64,000 bases of DNA from Ktedonobacterales bacterium (GCA_036557285.1 DATBHW010000005.1:62001-126000), one strand, 5' to 3'. Positions 51,452-62,037 are shown, counted from the stretch's first letter. Made by a program: numbers and translations. Notes: a model not told the origin generated them from the sequence alone.

Positions 51452-51925
51452 ATGGCTGAAGCCACCCCATCCGAACTAGAAACTCGCCTGCGCGCCGATG
51501 TACAGGACGCGCAGCGCCAGCGCGATCAGGTGCGGCTAGACACCCTGCGCATGGCCCTCAACGGCTTTCATCTGGAAGAAGTCGCCCGCACAGACCGCGA
51601 CAACCCCAACTATGGGAAAACCTTAACCGAGGCTGACCGCCTTGCCATTCTGGACAAGCAAGTCAAACAGCGCAGCGAAGCTGCTGCGCTTTATCGCAAG
51701 GGCAACCGTCCCGAACTGGCCGAGAAAGAAGAACACGAAGCTGCGATCCTGCAAACCTATCTTCCCGCCAGGCTCACCGATGACGAACTGCGCCAGGTGG
51801 TGAGCAGCCTGGTCGCGCAGCATGGCCGCGAGTTCAAGATGATCATGCCGCTGGCGGCAAAAGAGACGAAGGGCCGCGCCGAAGGGAGCCGCGTGCAGCA
51901 AATCGTGCGAGAACTCACGAGCTAG
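51452..51925 (+). CDS. GatB/YqeY-domain protein
   Basis: A 157-residue all-helical protein of the YqeY family, related to the tRNA-binding tail of GatB. Motifs include RLDTLRMALNGFHLEEVAR, KQVKQRSEAAALYRKGNRPELAEKEE-type helix and ILQTYLPARLTDDELRQVV. Its function is not well defined. ATG 51452 is used (GGAGGAG upstream); the frame opens at 51431. Confidence 0.92.
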   Translation: MAEATPSELETRLRADVQDAQRQRDQVRLDTLRMALNGFHLEEVARTDRDNPNYGKTLTEADRLAILDKQVKQRSEAAALYRKGNRPELAEKEEHEAAILQTYLPARLTDDELRQVVSSLVAQHGREFKMIMPLAAKETKGRAEGSRVQQIVRELTS

Positions 51926-51941
51926 CGAGCAAACCACTCTA

Positions 51942-53549
51942 CTACATCCTGAACACCCCAAACTTGGTCTCAGGAATCGGCGCGTTGAGCGAAGCGGCAA
52001 TGCCCAGAGCTAGCGTCATGCGGGTATCTAGCGGATCAATGATGCCATCGTCCCACAGGCGCGCGGTGCTGTAATAGGGGTTGCCCTCCGCTTCGTATTT
52101 TTCCAGAATCGGCGCTCTGAAGGCTTCCTGCTCTTCCTGGCTCATATCCTGGCTGCGCGCCCGCAATCCCTCCAGCCGAACGGTCAGCAGGACGTTTGCC
52201 GCCTGTTCGCCGCCCATCACCGAAATGCGCGCATTGGGCCACATCCATAGTTGCCGGGGCGCGTAAGCGCGCCCGCACATCCCATAGTTGCCCGCGCCAA
52301 ACGAGCCGCCGATAATCACCGTAAATTTGGGTACTTCCGCGTTCGCCACCGCCATCACCATCTTTGCCCCATCCTTGGCGATGCCGCGATTCTCATATTC
52401 TTTGCCCACCATAAAGCCAGTAATGTTCTGGAGAAAGATCAGCGGCGTCTTGCGCTCGCAGCATAGTTCAATAAAATGGGCCGCTTTGAGGGCGCTCTCC
52501 GAAAAGAGAATGCCGTTATTGGCAATAATACCCACCGGATAGCCCATGATACGCGCAAAGCCACAGACCAGCGTGGTCCCATAGAGCGCCTTGAACTCGT
52601 GCAGGCGCGATCCATCCACCAGCCGGGCGATCACCTCGCGCACATCGTAGCTCTTGCGCCAGTCGCGCTGGACAATCCCATAGATTTCGCGCGGATCATA
52701 TTTCGGCGGTTCCGGGTCGGCCACATCCCAGGGATAGTCTTTGCGCCGATTCAGATGGACAACAATGCTGCGTCCTAGAGCCAGCGCGTGCTCATCGCTC
52801 ACAGCATAGTGATCGGTCACACCGGAGATGCGCGAATGCACATCCGCGCCGCCCAATTCTTCCGCCGTCACCTCTTCGCCTGTCGCTGCTTTCACCAGCG
52901 GCGGCCCGCCCAGGAAAATCGTCCCATTGCCTTTTACGATCACTGTCTCATCGCTCATCGCCGGGACATACGCCCCGCCCGCTGTGCAGGAACCCATCAC
53001 CAGCGCAATCTGCGTAATGCCCTTCGCCGACATGCGCGCCTGGTTATAAAAGATACGCCCGAAATGTTCTCGATCAGGGAAAACATCGGCCTGAAGCGGC
53101 AGAAACGCTCCCCCCGAATCTACCAGATAGATACACGGCAAATGATTTTGCTCAGCGATTTCCTGCGCCCGCAAATGTTTTTTGACGGTCATCGGATAGT
53201 ACGTGCCGCCCTTGACGGTTGCATCATTGGCAACGATCACGCATTCCTGACCCTCCACCACGCCGATCCCCGTCACAATCCCCGCTGCCGGGGCGTCACG
53301 CTCGTACATATCCCAGGCAGCCAGCGCGCTGAACTCCAGAAACGGCGTCTGGGGGTCGCAGAGCAGCGCAATCCGTTCGCGCGGCAGCAGCTTCTTGCGC
53401 TTGCGATGCCTCACAACAGCGGCATCCCCGCCGCCCTGCTCCACCAGCCGCGTGCGTTCACGCAGTTCGCGCGCCAGCGCCTCAAAGTGGGCCACGTTTT
53501 CCCGATATTCGGCACTCTGCGTATCAACATGCGATTCAAGTACAGCCAT
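51942..53549 (-). CDS. Acyl-CoA carboxylase carboxyltransferase (methylcrotonyl-CoA carboxylase beta-type)
   Basis: A 535-residue carboxyltransferase. Crotonase-fold motifs include [53 protein letters not shown] and the second-half [18 protein letters not shown]. These fit methylcrotonyl-CoA carboxylase beta (leucine breakdown) better than propionyl-CoA carboxylase. The biotin-bearing alpha subunit is not encoded nearby, so the complex must be assembled from distant genes. The stop of the upstream BON protein is three bases away from its start, so they are probably cotranscribed. Confidence 0.92.
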   Translation of the reverse strand: MAVLESHVDTQSAEYRENVAHFEALARELRERTRLVEQGGGDAAVVRHRKRKKLLPRERIALLCDPQTPFLEFSALAAWDMYERDAPAAGIVTGIGVVEGQECVIVANDATVKGGTYYPMTVKKHLRAQEIAEQNHLPCIYLVDSGGAFLPLQADVFPDREHFGRIFYNQARMSAKGITQIALVMGSCTAGGAYVPAMSDETVIVKGNGTIFLGGPPLVKAATGEEVTAEELGGADVHSRISGVTDHYAVSDEHALALGRSIVVHLNRRKDYPWDVADPEPPKYDPREIYGIVQRDWRKSYDVREVIARLVDGSRLHEFKALYGTTLVCGFARIMGYPVGIIANNGILFSESALKAAHFIELCCERKTPLIFLQNITGFMVGKEYENRGIAKDGAKMVMAVANAEVPKFTVIIGGSFGAGNYGMCGRAYAPRQLWMWPNARISVMGGEQAANVLLTVRLEGLRARSQDMSQEEQEAFRAPILEKYEAEGNPYYSTARLWDDGIIDPLDTRMTLALGIAASLNAPIPETKFGVFRM

Positions 53550-53551
53550 AG

Positions 53552-54340
53552 CTAGTCGCCTTCCACGCGCAGCGTATCCTCAATCCCGACCACACCAGGC
53601 ACGTGCCAGATGTCCTGCTTGGCGGAATTGCGCAGCCGCGCCATCGGCAACCGCCCGCTCAGATAGGCAACCCCATCTTTCACCTCGATGCCCAGCCAGG
53701 AAAGATAGGGCTGAAGCGCAGGGTTCTCATTCAGGATCGCCCAGATACGCTCGCGGACCTGCCAATCATTCAGATACTCCACGCTGCTCGCCACCTGCGC
53801 CGGAAATGCGCTCAACACCAGTTCCCCATCCCCAGCGGCCATCGCCCAGGCTGGCGACAGCACCAGGCGTCGTCCGGCCACCGCCACCAGTGGCGCCAGC
53901 GGATCAGTTGGGCGCTCAACCTCTGCTTCAGGATGGGCGCGCACGCGCACCACCAGGCCATCGGCAAGGCCAGTCCTGGCAGCAACGGTCAGCCCCTCCA
54001 GGTTGCCCACTCGATAACGCGCCTTCTCATGATGTTCATCGGTACAAAATACCTGCATTTTGGCGCGCAATTCTACACAGCCCTCCCTCTTGGCTGGTTC
54101 AAGTGGCGCATCTGCCGAAAGGGGGGTAATATCCTCTTTTTTACTCAACAGATTCTTGCGAAACCGTACAGCCGCTGTCACCTGCGCACTCTGCGGCCAC
54201 AGCCAGAGGCGCGTGATCTCAGCGCGCACACCGCTAAGTCGATCACGATACGGCGCGGGCATCCCCAGAACATGCTCGGCTCTGAAAAGCTTGCCTGGCT
54301 GAAGCAGCACCCGCGCATATTCGCTGACCTGTCTATCCAC
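53552..54340 (-). CDS. BON-domain protein
   Basis: A 262-residue cytoplasmic protein. The C-terminal part (about 190-255) is a BON domain, [29 protein letters not shown]-type helix and strand, then [18 protein letters not shown] and GVVGIEDTL. The N-terminal part looks beta-rich, PRC-barrel-like (about 5-60), but is not recognised with confidence. GTG 54340 is chosen because AGGAGGGG lies five bases upstream; the frame opens at 54394. It is probably cotranscribed with the carboxyltransferase gene. Function unknown. Confidence 0.75.
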   Translation of the reverse strand: MDRQVSEYARVLLQPGKLFRAEHVLGMPAPYRDRLSGVRAEITRLWLWPQSAQVTAAVRFRKNLLSKKEDITPLSADAPLEPAKREGCVELRAKMQVFCTDEHHEKARYRVGNLEGLTVAARTGLADGLVVRVRAHPEAEVERPTDPLAPLVAVAGRRLVLSPAWAMAAGDGELVLSAFPAQVASSVEYLNDWQVRERIWAILNENPALQPYLSWLGIEVKDGVAYLSGRLPMARLRNSAKQDIWHVPGVVGIEDTLRVEGD

Positions 54341-54635
54341 CTTTACCCCTCCTGCCTGCTGCGATGAAGGTATGAGCGTAGTCAAAGAAATCACCTCTTC
54401 GAGGAATGGTCACCCTATATCTTTGATAGATAGGGAAAGCGCCTTCCATCCTGCACACGCCGACACAAACGCGCAGAGCAGGGTCCGACAGTTCTATTCT
54501 ACGCTTTCTCTGCCCCGGAAAGCAATGTTCTCCCCTCCTGGTTTGCTGGCAAACGCTCTTTCCAGTTTCCCGAAGTTGAGATAGAATGAAGCAGTAAGAG
54601 AAGATGGGCAGCGTTATTTCAAGGGAGGTGAAGGG

Positions 54636-55094
54636 ATGAGGAAAAACACCTGGCTCAAAGAGCATCGTTGGCTGCTGGGTGGGCTGCTTCTTGCCTGTCT
54701 CGCGCTGGCAATCGTCCTTATCATCTGGGCAGTCGGAGCGCACCAGTATCAGCTTGCCCTGGCACACTACAACGCGACCTACCCACCACCCAAGCAAGCG
54801 GTTGACGTGCTTATCCCAAATCCCCCACCTCCCATAGACACTTCAGCCCCTGGCGCGTGGGGCTGGCCTGGCTGGACCATTCGGACACTCGCCGTTTTCC
54901 TGCCCGCTTTGCTTGGACTCTTCCTGCATTGGCGTGAACACCGCCCGCCCTATATGCGCATTCATAAAAAGCACCTGGACCACGCCACAAACAAACTTGC
55001 TGAAGCCATCGGCGTGAACCAGGAACTACCAGAAGGGGTTTTTGACGCTTACAGCAAGCTGCGCGAATTGGAAAAGCGGCGCCCGCCTGTCTGA
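54636..55094 (+). CDS. Hypothetical two-helix membrane protein
   Basis: A 152-residue protein with membrane segments at about 14-34 and 85-101, a Pro-rich extracytoplasmic loop (about 45-78), and a charged C-terminal cytoplasmic helix region. GGGAGG precedes ATG. No homolog or motif recognised. It converges with the M50 protease gene (stops 32 bases apart). I see nothing notable in the preceding 295-base gap (54341-54635). Confidence 0.7.
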   Translation: MRKNTWLKEHRWLLGGLLLACLALAIVLIIWAVGAHQYQLALAHYNATYPPPKQAVDVLIPNPPPPIDTSAPGAWGWPGWTIRTLAVFLPALLGLFLHWREHRPPYMRIHKKHLDHATNKLAEAIGVNQELPEGVFDAYSKLRELEKRRPPV

Positions 55095-55126
55095 TCTCTT
55101 CTCAGATATGCTTCTCATCTCAGACT

Positions 55127-56395
55127 TTATGGGCCAAATCGTTCGTAATGATCGGGCGCATCAGGGGGCGCGGCGGGCGGGAACACAGGTGGCGTCGGCA
55201 GCGAATACGGTGGTTCTGGCGGCGCGCCAGCCTGCCTGCGCCGCATCAGCGGAAAGACACGGGCCATGCGCAGCATCTCTGCCTGCGAGACCACACCCAG
55301 GAAGCGATCCCCTTCCATCACCAGTACACTCCCTGCCGAATTTGCCGCCATGCGATCAAATGCCTCCTGCGCCGGAACGTGCGCATCAACCACATAGTCT
55401 GGCCCAAGAGGAGCCATCACATCGCTGGCCCGCTGGTACTCCCCATGTTTCCTGAGCGCCTGCTGCGCCAGCGCGCGCGTCACCACCCCTGCAAGCTTCT
55501 CACCCACGCGAACCGGATAGAGGCTGGCATCGTAGCGCCCGTAATATTCCTGCATCAAGAGTTCCAGACTGAGCTGCCCCGGTACCACTGGCGCGCCGGG
55601 TCGCACAAACTGCCCAACCTCATAACCTTGCAGCGCCTCGCGCACTGCCACCTGATTTGAGCCAGCTCGCGCCGCATTCAGCAGGAACAAGCCAAGCAGC
55701 AGCCACCAGATACCCATCCAATCCTGGTTAATCAGAGTGTATACCCCTAGAAACAGGAAGAGATAGGCTATGATTCGGCTCAGCCAGACAGCCACGCGCG
55801 TTGCCAGGCTATAATTATGGCTAACGCCCCAGATAAAGGCGCGCACGGCCCGCCCGCCATCCAGGGGAAAGCCGGGGATCATATTAAACAGAAACAAAAA
55901 GATGTTTTCCAGCGAGAGCCAGAATAATACGGCGGTTGCCGCAGAAACGCTGGACAAGAAATCAAGATGAAAATACGCCCGCACCAACACAATGCCGCCG
56001 GAGGCCAGGCACAGCGCCCCACACACCACGCCAATCACCAGGCTCGCCAGTGGCCCGGCCAGCGCCATCCAAAACTCCACCCAGGGATTGCGCGGCTCTC
56101 CCTCAAGCTGCGCCGCGCCGCCCAGAATGAAGAGCGCGATCCCCTTCACCTTTAGCCCATTCGTAATCGCCACCAGCGAATGCGCCAGTTCGTGCAGCAA
56201 GACCGAGACGAAAAAAAGCAGGATCGTCAGTGCCGCCAGAAGCATCGCCACATACGAATTTACCCCAGGGAGCAGGGGCTTAAAAAAGTTCTGCGTGACA
56301 GCATAAACGAAGATAACAAAGATCAAAATCCATGAAAAATCAATACGAATGGGGATACCAAACAGCCGGGCTATACGAATGGTTGGGCCAATCAC
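55127..56395 (-). CDS. Site-2-type metalloprotease (M50) with two CBS domains
   Basis: A 422-residue membrane protease. HELAHSLVAITNG near residue 70 has the HExxH zinc motif, followed by FILGGAAQLEGEP; the third ligand is in NMIPGFPLDGGRAVRAF. Residues about 1-230 carry about six membrane segments. C-terminal CBS domains (about 275-390, LYPVRVGEKLAG and VLVMEGDRFLGVVSQAE) probably sense nucleotides. It belongs to the FtsH-independent SpoIVFB-like CBS group that cuts membrane-bound factors; the target is unknown. Confidence 0.93.
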   Translation of the reverse strand: MIGPTIRIARLFGIPIRIDFSWILIFVIFVYAVTQNFFKPLLPGVNSYVAMLLAALTILLFFVSVLLHELAHSLVAITNGLKVKGIALFILGGAAQLEGEPRNPWVEFWMALAGPLASLVIGVVCGALCLASGGIVLVRAYFHLDFLSSVSAATAVLFWLSLENIFLFLFNMIPGFPLDGGRAVRAFIWGVSHNYSLATRVAVWLSRIIAYLFLFLGVYTLINQDWMGIWWLLLGLFLLNAARAGSNQVAVREALQGYEVGQFVRPGAPVVPGQLSLELLMQEYYGRYDASLYPVRVGEKLAGVVTRALAQQALRKHGEYQRASDVMAPLGPDYVVDAHVPAQEAFDRMAANSAGSVLVMEGDRFLGVVSQAEMLRMARVFPLMRRRQAGAPPEPPYSLPTPPVFPPAAPPDAPDHYERFGP

Positions 56396-56591
56396 TTGCT
56401 GCCCTCCTCACGCTCTGCTGAACACGCCGACGGCGCTTTGTACCCAGAGCATGATGTCGGCCAGCGCCGCTTTCTCAAGTGGCCCAGCCTCTGCGCGTAG
56501 AATCAAAGCGGTCTACCTCTGCGACTCAGTATCATCCAGCGCAGCATCACTGTCAAGCAGCAGCCAGTCTCAGACCAGCGCGCACACAACG

Positions 56592-58322
56592 TCACTTTAC
56601 CCCGATCAAGAGCCGCACCAACTCAAGCACATCCTGGCTGATAGCCTCGCCGCTCTTAATATCTTGCAAGGCTGCCAGCAGCAGCGGCAAAGGCGTCGTC
56701 AGCAGAATCGCAGTGGTACGCCGCTCCACCGAGAAAGGCGCTTCCGGCGTTTCCCTGATCTCACCCATCGTTGTCTGATAATACTCGATCCAGCCCAGGT
56801 GATACTGAAGTTCGTGTAAATCTCCTCCAGCTTCTCCTTTCAGCGGCAAACGAGTGATCTCCTCTTCAGCCAGTCGCCGCGCAGAGCGCAGTTTCCTGAG
56901 ATGCTTCAGGCGCCAATGATCTACCCCATAGCGATAGGGCAAATCAATAAACAACAGATAGGGGAGCAAAAAGGAGAATAAATACAGCACGGTCGAAACC
57001 GTCAGATGGAATGACCCAAACTGTAGCACCGTATAGTGCTGCAAGGTAAAGACCTGGCGTAAGATGATACTCACCGTCAGTGCACCGGCAATCTCAAAGG
57101 GGAGCAAGATCAACGAGAAGCGTAGGGGATAGCGGCGGGCCGGAATGTCCCAGTCTCGATGTCCAGCCAGATCGCGCGAAAGCAGCGTCTGGCTATACAG
57201 CACAAACGGCAGAAAAAAGAGATACGAAAGCGGGAGAATCAGCACCAGCAGCAAGCTCAACTGCCCTAAAGAATCGAGCAGCGCCTGACTGGCATTTCCT
57301 GGCGTTGCCAGGACGCTTCGTAACACGCCTAATATTGCGGCGGCTGCAAACCAGATCAGCGGCGCTGCCCCCAGGACCAGAGCAGACCATATCTCCAGCA
57401 AGCGCCGCATGCGGCGTCGCTGGGCTGCTGTAGGCACCACACTGACCCCATCATCAGTGAACGTCACCCGCTGGCGGGGCGCGAGCGCATAGCCGATCAC
57501 CGCCAGCATGGGGGCCGATGCGCCACCAACCAGGCGCACAATATAATAACCTATCGCCAATACCAGGGCCAGCACAACCGCAGTCGTCAGCGGCGAAATC
57601 CCTTCCATGAAGGGGATACCCACCAGATAGACCAGAAAGACCAGGCTTGTTACGCCAATCGTCGCCCAGCGCAGCAGGCTGAGCGCCCAGAGTTCAAAAG
57701 ATCGCAGCGCCGTCAGGCCATAGTAACCATGCATCCGAAAGAGGCCCTGGCCGGAGGTATGCGCGTCTCCCTGCCGATCCAGCGTCTGCTCCCAGGTGCT
57801 GATCGCCTGGCGATAGAACTTCGCGCGGCTCCGCCAGGAATAGGGGGGGCGTGGCGCAGACGCGCCTTTCGCCTGAAGCGCAGCCAGCGCCTCAGCGCAG
57901 CGTTGTTTACGTTCCTGAAGCCACTGATGCAGTTTCGTAATTTCCAGTTGATAGCCTGGCCCATTGACCACCTCAGTCAAACGCTCCTCCGCCAGCGCCT
58001 CCCAGGCGCCATCCATCACCGTCATATAGGCCCGCATCGCCTGGCGCACCGGGGTCTCATAATGCCCCGTCAATCCGGCGCGTTCAATATCATCAAGCGT
58101 CTCCAGAAAGAGCGGCGTCAGGCGATCAACGTCGGCGTGCAGCTTTTCGCTGTTCACATCAATCTGCAACTCGGCAGATTTTTTTGGTGGCATCAACCGC
58201 TCGCTCATCGCCGGTGTTGTAGGGGGGCTGGCAGGCGCAGAAGCTGTAGTCGGGTGTGGAGGATTATGCTCCTGATGGGTGCGCCCACCGTTTGGGGGTT
58301 CAGTAGGAGAAGGAGCAGGCAC
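56592..58322 (-). CDS. Large multi-spanning membrane protein, unknown
   Basis: A 576-residue protein with a Pro/Thr-rich N-terminal tail (about 40 residues), a soluble helical region (about 55-185) and at least eight hydrophobic segments (from about 205 to 465), then a cytoplasmic C-terminal part. GTG 58322 is chosen because AGGAGG lies six bases upstream; the frame opens at ATG 58370 without a ribosome-binding site. No motif recognised. It lies between the DUF4388/roadblock gene and the M50 protease gene on the same strand, so the three may act together. Confidence 0.75.
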   Translation of the reverse strand: MPAPSPTEPPNGGRTHQEHNPPHPTTASAPASPPTTPAMSERLMPPKKSAELQIDVNSEKLHADVDRLTPLFLETLDDIERAGLTGHYETPVRQAMRAYMTVMDGAWEALAEERLTEVVNGPGYQLEITKLHQWLQERKQRCAEALAALQAKGASAPRPPYSWRSRAKFYRQAISTWEQTLDRQGDAHTSGQGLFRMHGYYGLTALRSFELWALSLLRWATIGVTSLVFLVYLVGIPFMEGISPLTTAVVLALVLAIGYYIVRLVGGASAPMLAVIGYALAPRQRVTFTDDGVSVVPTAAQRRRMRRLLEIWSALVLGAAPLIWFAAAAILGVLRSVLATPGNASQALLDSLGQLSLLLVLILPLSYLFFLPFVLYSQTLLSRDLAGHRDWDIPARRYPLRFSLILLPFEIAGALTVSIILRQVFTLQHYTVLQFGSFHLTVSTVLYLFSFLLPYLLFIDLPYRYGVDHWRLKHLRKLRSARRLAEEEITRLPLKGEAGGDLHELQYHLGWIEYYQTTMGEIRETPEAPFSVERRTTAILLTTPLPLLLAALQDIKSGEAISQDVLELVRLLIGVK

Positions 58323-58430
58323 TGTCAACCTCCTGAATGGATGAGGGCAACGCATCAAACGATCAGCCATTTTCTGGCATTCTAGCGCGCCTCAGCTATA
58401 AAATCAAGAGGTCACTTTCGGCAATTCTAC

Positions 58431-60173
58431 CTAAAGCCTTTGGAGGAGTGCAGCTTCGTTATTGCGCATCCTGACCCGACAGAGGCCAGGATTTCCTGAT
58501 CGCTCCAGCACCGCCACATGAAAGACTCCCTTTTCTGCGCGGCCTAGACGGCGCAGCACCACTGAATGGGTGTTGCCGGTAATAATCGTATCTTCCAGAT
58601 CACCCCACCCACCCATCAACAGCGTTCGCAAACTGGATTGCATCACATTCGCCATATGATAAGCAGGGCTGCCAAGGTCTTGATCCTGGCCGCGCTGCGC
58701 GTGATATTCCGCCAGCAGCGCCCCATCCGCGCGGATCAACGCCGTAGCAATACAGGCTGCCCCAACCTGCTCAGCAAATGTATGTAATACCTGGCGCAAG
58801 TGCTGTATCCTCTCGACGCTCCCTGTGGCCGAAGAGGGCGCTGCCAGGCCACTCGAAGCAGGCAGTGCGCCTACGGATGCAGACGTAGAAGATGACGGAG
58901 CAGAGAGCGCCGCTAATGTGTCGTTCTGCCTGGCAGATGCCCCATCAAGCAGGCGAGAGGAGGCTTGTGGCCCCGTCGGCGGTTCAACCAGCCGCGCCTC
59001 AGCCGCGTTATCCACCGATCTGTTAGTATCAGTGGATGCCCTTTCTGCGCTGCTGTTATTTCCAAATCCACCGTATGCCAGTTGCTCCAGAATGGAGAGG
59101 CTCGACATCTTGGGTTCACCTGGGGGCGCCGTTGGAACTGGGGGCGCGGGCGCTGTAGCAGGAACTGAGAGAGCCGGAGCGGCAGGCGCAGGCTTTATGG
59201 CTTGCTTTATCCCTGGCTCAGCTTCCCGCTGCGACTCTCGCGGGTGAGATTCATGTTTAGCTCCATAATCCCGCAAGCCTCCCTGCACGCTGGGCAGTGG
59301 AACCGTCGGCGGCTCACCCCCAGGCTCATCCGACGGGCGAGCGGCAGCCTGGCTCCCATTGGCAAGCGAGGGAAGTACAAACTTCCCATGAAGCGCAGAG
59401 AAGGGAACTATTGGTTCGGGAATATGAATATCCATCTCTTCCTGCAAGAGCGACGACGAGAGGGGTTGAGTTGAAGGAGGCTGAGGCGGCGCCAGCGGCT
59501 CCGTCTGCGCAGAATAAAAGGATGACGAAGGCCGACCTGGCCCCGCAGGAGGCGCTGCGCCAGAAACAGGTGGAATGATAGTCGTTGATTGAGCAGAAAA
59601 TGCCTCCGACGCTGCATGAATCTGCTGTACCCACGACGGTGCCTGCTCATCCTCTGGCAGCGGTTCCTCTGGCTCCGGCGGTGATGGATTGACCAGGCGT
59701 GGCCGACTATTGGAACCATTGAAGCGGTCATGGGATGCCAGGGGCGCCGCTGATAACGGCGGTGATAGCTGAGATAAAGGAGCAGGTTGGATAGGTCGGC
59801 TGCGGTTATCACTTCCTGACGCTTGTGGCTCGTAATGATTGCCGTGCGTATCCCGGTATTCCACCGCCTGCATCACCAACCGGGCAAGCGGTTGGTTCAC
59901 GTTACGCTCTCTGCGCCCATCCCAGGCATGTTCCTCGATGCTTCCGGTATGTTGAGCAGCCAGGGCTATAAATGCCTCTTCCCCACGCAGCGTCCCAAAC
60001 TCAGCCCACAAAAGTTCTCCCTGAGAGAAGCGAAGAACCCCCAGACTCTGCGAGCCTGCGCGCACTACCAGTGAGAGATCTCGGCGCGCCATCTGAATGA
60101 CCTGCGCCAGATCAAGCAGGTCGAATGAATCAAGGTTGGCAGATAAACCAGGCTGATGCACGTATTGACGCAC
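58431..60173 (-). CDS. DUF4388-roadblock/LC7 two-domain protein
   Basis: A 580-residue soluble protein. Residues about 10-105 are a DUF4388 (PATAN-like) domain, SANLDSFDLLDLAQVIQMARRD and SQGELLWAEFGTLRGEEAF. A very long linker rich in Pro, Ser and Ala (about 115-455) leads to a C-terminal roadblock/LC7 domain (about 460-580, CIATALIRADGALLAEY). Roadblock proteins often pair with small Ras-like GTPases in signalling, motility or polarity. GTG 60173 directly abuts AGGAG, so GTG 60161 may be the true start. No GTPase is in the window. Confidence 0.82.
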   Translation of the reverse strand: MRQYVHQPGLSANLDSFDLLDLAQVIQMARRDLSLVVRAGSQSLGVLRFSQGELLWAEFGTLRGEEAFIALAAQHTGSIEEHAWDGRRERNVNQPLARLVMQAVEYRDTHGNHYEPQASGSDNRSRPIQPAPLSQLSPPLSAAPLASHDRFNGSNSRPRLVNPSPPEPEEPLPEDEQAPSWVQQIHAASEAFSAQSTTIIPPVSGAAPPAGPGRPSSSFYSAQTEPLAPPQPPSTQPLSSSLLQEEMDIHIPEPIVPFSALHGKFVLPSLANGSQAAARPSDEPGGEPPTVPLPSVQGGLRDYGAKHESHPRESQREAEPGIKQAIKPAPAAPALSVPATAPAPPVPTAPPGEPKMSSLSILEQLAYGGFGNNSSAERASTDTNRSVDNAAEARLVEPPTGPQASSRLLDGASARQNDTLAALSAPSSSTSASVGALPASSGLAAPSSATGSVERIQHLRQVLHTFAEQVGAACIATALIRADGALLAEYHAQRGQDQDLGSPAYHMANVMQSSLRTLLMGGWGDLEDTIITGNTHSVVLRRLGRAEKGVFHVAVLERSGNPGLCRVRMRNNEAALLQRL

Positions 60174-60274
60174 TCCTCATATAGACATCGCTTGGTCAAT
60201 GAACGCCGGGCAAGGTCTGCTCGCTCATTGCGCCAGAGTGTACCATGTTCAGCTTGCTCGCACAAGTGCTTTTT

Positions 60275-61045
60275 TCACCACAACAGCGGGGCCAGAAACA
60301 GCGCCAGATAGGCTCCCAGGCTTAATCCTGTGCCTAGAGGAATCATCGTCTGCCAATCTGCCTTTCGGGCGATCAGCAGCAGCATTCCTGCTGCCGCGCT
60401 CGCCAGGCAGCCATACATAAGGGCTTGAAAAATCTGCGGCCAGCCAATCAGCAAGCCCACCAGTGCCGCCAGCTTCACATCGCCCAAGCCCAGCGCGTCG
60501 GCATGATAGGCCAGATACGCCACCAGATAGAGACAGCCAAACAGGACGCCCGCGATTACAGCGCCTATCAGCATAAACACGAGGACGCGATGATTGACTA
60601 ACAGACCAAGCGCCAGCAGCGCCGCCATTGATGGATAAGTCACTATATCCAGGATCAGGTGATGTTCAAGATCGATCACAAAAATGAGCAGCAGCGTCAG
60701 CGTCACCGCACCATACAAAGCAAATCGCGCTTCGGCTGATAACGTTTCGAGGTGGTCTGTCTCGACACGCCACAGAATGAGCAAAAGCGTCGTGGGCGCT
60801 GCCAGGTCCATCCAGAAATGCCGACGAGGCAAGCCCTCGCCGCATTGCGGGCATCGTCCCCGCAGCAGCAGAAAACCGATCACAGGAGCATAACGCCACG
60901 CGGGCGGCGCAGCCCCGCACTTCTGGCAACTCCCCAGCCGCCACCGCCACTGCTCGCGCGGCAGCACATCCGCCAGCAGATTAACCAGCACCGCGCCGAC
61001 CACTCCCCCTGCCAGGGCTATCCCCACTCCCCAAAGAGCCAGCAT
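60275..61045 (-). CDS. pilD: Prepilin peptidase (A24, type IV)
   Basis: A 256-residue membrane enzyme cutting and N-methylating type IV prepilins. Two CxxC pairs (CQKCG, CPQCG; about 40-75) mark the methylase zinc site. Aspartates in FVIDLEHH and GLGDVKLA are the aspartyl protease dyad. About eight hydrophobic segments. ATG 61045 is chosen (GGGAG nine bases upstream); the frame opens at 61276. No pilin or pilus assembly gene is adjacent. Confidence 0.92.
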   Translation of the reverse strand: MLALWGVGIALAGGVVGAVLVNLLADVLPREQWRWRLGSCQKCGAAPPAWRYAPVIGFLLLRGRCPQCGEGLPRRHFWMDLAAPTTLLLILWRVETDHLETLSAEARFALYGAVTLTLLLIFVIDLEHHLILDIVTYPSMAALLALGLLVNHRVLVFMLIGAVIAGVLFGCLYLVAYLAYHADALGLGDVKLAALVGLLIGWPQIFQALMYGCLASAAAGMLLLIARKADWQTMIPLGTGLSLGAYLALFLAPLLW

Positions 61046-61220
61046 GGTTGATTCTCCCGTCGTCTCATTACCAGTGTGCTTTCTCGATTGCTTCTCCTCA
61101 TAGCTGCGCCATAGTATAGCATCAGGGAACCGCCTCAGGAGTTTAAGCACGACTTTTGGGCTACAGCGCCAGGCAGAAAAGACGAAAGAAGAAAGAAGGC
61201 ACAGAAATAGGCAAGCAGCA

Positions 61221-61257
61221 TAAAAAGCGGGACTGGCTTCGTCCAGCCAGTCCCGCT
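61221..61257 (-). terminator. Intrinsic terminator of rplY
   Basis: On the minus strand a perfect 12-pair stem (AGCGGGACTGGC and its complement) around an eight-base loop, followed by TTTTT (61225-61221 region). It lies 70 bases after the rplY stop. Confidence 0.85.
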
Positions 61258-61326
61258 CAAGCACAGACTCAAGCACGCAAGGAACACGCTATGTTCACGT
61301 TATGTTATGGCTCGCGCTATAAAATA

Positions 61327-62010
61327 CTATTCAGAAGTTTCTCCAGGTTCCGCGGCCTCTGCTTCAGCCGCAGGAGCCGCCGCTGCCTCCTCCGCTGCTG
61401 CCGCTGCCGTCGCTGCCTCTTCCGCCAGCACCGCGCGCGGCGCCACGACCTTGACAACTGGCTCATCCGTATCACTGAGCAGCTTCACGCCGCGAGGCAG
61501 GGTAACGTCGCGCACATAGAGGGTATCCTCAATCTTTTCCAGATTGCTAATATCCAGTTCAAGCGCCTCAGGTATATCCCCTGGTAGACTCTCGACTTCC
61601 AACGTATCCAGAATATGGAGCAGAACGCCCTTCTCCACTGTCACCGCCGGAGCTGTGCCATTCAGCGTCACCGGGACACGCAAGGTCACAGGCTCATTCA
61701 TCGCCACGCGCAAGAAATCAACATGCAAGATTTTTCCAGAGCGTGGGCTGCGCGAGACATGACGCATCAAGGCATTGAACACCTCGCCCTTCCCCTTGCC
61801 TTTGCCACCATCCAGATGCAGATCGATCACGCGGGTGGCGTGGTGGCCTGCCAGAAAACGATCCAACGTATAGAGGTCCACCTGCAACGGCTGCGAGGGT
61901 TGACGCCGACCATAAAGGTTCGCGGGGATAACTCCCTTGCGCCGCAATTGCTTTACTTTCTTCCCAAGTGTCGTGCGTAACTCCACTTGTAACGTTGTTT
62001 TACCAGCCAA
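61327..62010 (-). CDS. rplY: Ribosomal protein L25 / general stress protein Ctc
   Basis: A 227-residue two-domain L25 (TL5/CTC type) that binds 5S rRNA. N-terminal domain (about 1-92) begins LQVELRTTLGKKVKQLRRKGVIPANLYGR; the C-terminal beta domain (about 93-190) includes NEPVTLRVPVTLNG. The tail is a long Ala/Glu-rich segment ending GETSE, as in many CTC proteins. The start is TTG at 62010 with AAAGGAG upstream. Confidence 0.93.
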   Translation of the reverse strand: MAGKTTLQVELRTTLGKKVKQLRRKGVIPANLYGRRQPSQPLQVDLYTLDRFLAGHHATRVIDLHLDGGKGKGKGEVFNALMRHVSRSPRSGKILHVDFLRVAMNEPVTLRVPVTLNGTAPAVTVEKGVLLHILDTLEVESLPGDIPEALELDISNLEKIEDTLYVRDVTLPRGVKLLSDTDEPVVKVVAPRAVLAEEAATAAAAAEEAAAAPAAEAEAAEPGETSE

Positions 62011-62037
62011 AACAAGCTCCTTTCAATCAAAGCAGCA

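Noticed and set aside
61046-61276. 77-residue N-terminal extension of the prepilin peptidase
   Set aside because: No ribosome-binding site, not found in the family; ATG 61045 fits both.
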